A DNA stretch of 64,000 nt. It comes from Bryum argenteum (taxonomy: Eukaryota; Streptophyta; Bryopsida; Bryales; Bryaceae). This document shows, piece by piece, positions 62,601-64,000 of the stretch (positions within the stretch are counted from its first letter, which is position 1; every line of letters begins with the position of its first letter). The notes beneath the pieces were generated by a model. The model was not told where the DNA came from. It saw nothing but the letters and a program-made list of their open reading frames with translations, and made no database searches. A program made the translations under genes and the position numbers. The stretch is taken from the NCBI GenBank assembly GCA_037043015.1, contig CM073324.1:16706597-16770596 (forward strand), in the 5' to 3' direction.

Positions 62601-63241
62601 TTTTTTCGGCACCATTGTTATCTTATAGATATTATATTTTATATATAATATTTTTTAAATATTTTTAAATCATACAAAATTAAAAAATTATAATATTATA
62701 ATTTATTTGAATATATGATAAAAATTTTAAAAATATATTTTTTATTGAAATATAATTATATATTATGATATTTTTTTTAAAAAAAGACCAATGAAAAAAT
62801 AGTGAGAATAGCCTGAAATTAGTATTTTCAGTATTGCCACATCACATAATGATTTAGGAAGAAAAAAAAAAAAAAAAGAAAAAAAAAGGGTGATGTTTTT
62901 TTTCTACTTTTGAAAACCGGTGCCCATTCACCTACTCTTTTAACATTAGAAATGCTTTTTACCCTGTCCACCAGTAAATTTTGGTCGTTTTTACCTTGCT
63001 GGTCCAAAATCCCTTGCCAACGTGGCAGTTTGATGTCTATCGAGATGTCTTCAAAGACATACATGTCTTCACCAACACCTTCTTGTTTGGTGATGTCTTC
63101 ATACCCCTCCAATCCAAAATATGCCCGTTAGACGTACAGACATCCTCCTGTCTTTGAAGACATCTATTAAGACAGTAAGACATCACAAAATATATTAGAC
63201 ATCACATAAGACATCGCGAAAAACAGGGGTTTCTTATAGTG
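59678..63241. mobile_element. Non-autonomous CACTA (En/Spm-type) DNA transposon
   Basis: A 3,564-bp element. The left end is CACTATAAGAAACC and the right end is its exact inverted form, with weaker matching to about 28 bp. A 3-bp duplication AGC lies at 59675-59677 and 63242-63244. These are the hallmarks of CACTA elements. The subterminal regions (about 59700-60480 and 62340-63230) are packed with AGACATC/GATGTCT motifs in both orientations, the expected kind of transposase-binding array. Near 59875-60100 there are repeats of GACGTGGCACCCG. At 61318-61555 a roughly 120-bp unit (GCAAAAATGA, CTCATGACCTAAC, ATGGCGGCGGCA) is in tandem duplicate. No transposase frame was found, so movement would need a partner element. 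Confidence 0.9.
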
Positions 63242-63244
63242 AGC

Positions 63245-63825
63245 CAAGCATTTAATAAGGGACTTCTCAATTTGGGGCTTCGTGATCCTCAACTATGTTG
63301 ATTTTAGTGAGGAGGTGTCATAGTGCATGCTATTGGTAAGACATTATAATGCAAATCTAGTTAAAACAATGTATCATGTATAAAAATTACTACATGTTAA
63401 CATGTAGAGCTTGTAAGAGACTTTTGTTCTAATATGGAAGACTATAAACTTACCCTAAAATATGAATTGATCACTTTATAAATTCTACAAATTAAAGATA
63501 ACTTCTTGCATTTATTGTTCCAATTTGTATTTTCTCTTATATAAGTGAACATATCTGCATAAAGTTTTATGAAGGTTTATAAAGTTATTGGATATCAATA
63601 TATGCTTTTGTGTTAAATACACACATCACTAAAAATCATCTTACGTGCGGCTCTGCCATTTACTCTAGCGGCTATTCGAGCGGCTCCCCAGTCAACTACT
63701 TCTTTGATTTTCCACCAATGCCCTTTTGTGTGAGCTGCTTTCTATTTCGGTATAGGTTGGCAGCCTATTGTAGTTTCAACGCTAGGGATTTAGAGAATCA
63801 TGTGCGCAAGCTAGAGTTTTAGCGT
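63245..63825. other. Intergenic
   Basis: No gene was recognised. The last part before 63826 begins to resemble the leader of the CpG-rich array at 41080 (GCTAGGGTTTTA-type sequence). Confidence 0.4.
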
Positions 63826-64000
63826 TGCGTGCACACGCTAGGGTTTTACCTTTAGCAAATCGGCGGCCTTGTTTCAACCTTGTTCAACCTGGTTTCGGCG
63901 GCCTTGCCTTGTTTCGGCATCGGCGGCCTTGTTTCAATCTTGTTCGGCCTTGTTTCAACCTTGTTCAACCTTGTTTCAGCGACCTTGCGTTGTTTCGGAA
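63826..64000 (+). repeat. CpG-rich minisatellite, third member, cut by the window end
   Basis: CACGCTAGGGTTTTA followed by repeats of GGCCTTGTTTC and CTTGTTTCGGC matches the start of the array at 41080-41745. By analogy with gene B, another family member may lie about 1 kb beyond the window. Confidence 0.75.

Overview
The window looks like nuclear DNA of a land plant, probably a seedless one (moss, liverwort or lycophyte). This rests on plant-type versions of four housekeeping or metabolic genes, compact introns of about 90-250 bp, and AT-rich, transposon-filled space between genes. The exact species cannot be told from the sequence alone. No organelle, bacterial or viral backbone is seen.

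Layout. 1-6212: the 3' part of a URB1-type ribosome-biogenesis gene (+). 7242-8010: a decayed Tc1-like transposon end and a minisatellite. 11946-12578: an intronless CHMP1 ESCRT-III gene (-). 13.5-16.5 kb: repeats and minisatellites. 16706-17910: gene A, a small two-exon gene of an unrecognised family. 20.5-24.4 kb: a terminal-inverted-repeat (TIR) element carrying a nested miniature inverted-repeat transposon (MITE) and a tRNA-derived short interspersed element (SINE), then a separate MITE. 25334-32033: a complete 17-exon guanylate-binding-protein-like gene (GBPL3 type). 33.3-34.9 kb: second copies of the TIR element and the MITE. 37675-39472: a three-exon A-type cytochrome P450. 41.1-57.5 kb: gene B, a paralogue of gene A, whose single intron is swollen to 14.7 kb by a giant LINE. 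59678-63241: a non-autonomous CACTA transposon. From about 63826: the start of a third copy of the minisatellite found upstream of gene B.

The most notable object is the LINE at 42668-56801. It is bounded by a 23-bp target-site duplication with one mismatch and is split in its ORF1 by a 1,295-bp solo LTR with a perfect 5-bp duplication. Its ORF2 region encodes an APE-type endonuclease, a reverse transcriptase, an RNase H and a C-terminal restriction-enzyme-like endonuclease with its zinc motif. This dual-endonuclease layout is known from the algal Dualen/RandI group. A canonical 2A-like ribosome-skipping motif ends immediately before the first ATG of ORF2. A second canonical motif and a degenerate third lie upstream, in reiterated copies of the ORF2 leader. 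The present copy is dead: it has frameshifts, stops and a destroyed YADD box.

The ordinary genes are functionally unrelated: rRNA processing, ESCRT-III membrane scission, nuclear GTPase defence or lamina functions, and specialised oxidation. There is no sign of a gene cluster. Exon boundaries were set by reading GT/AG sites that keep the frame open and restore family-consistent protein sequence; no transcript data were available.
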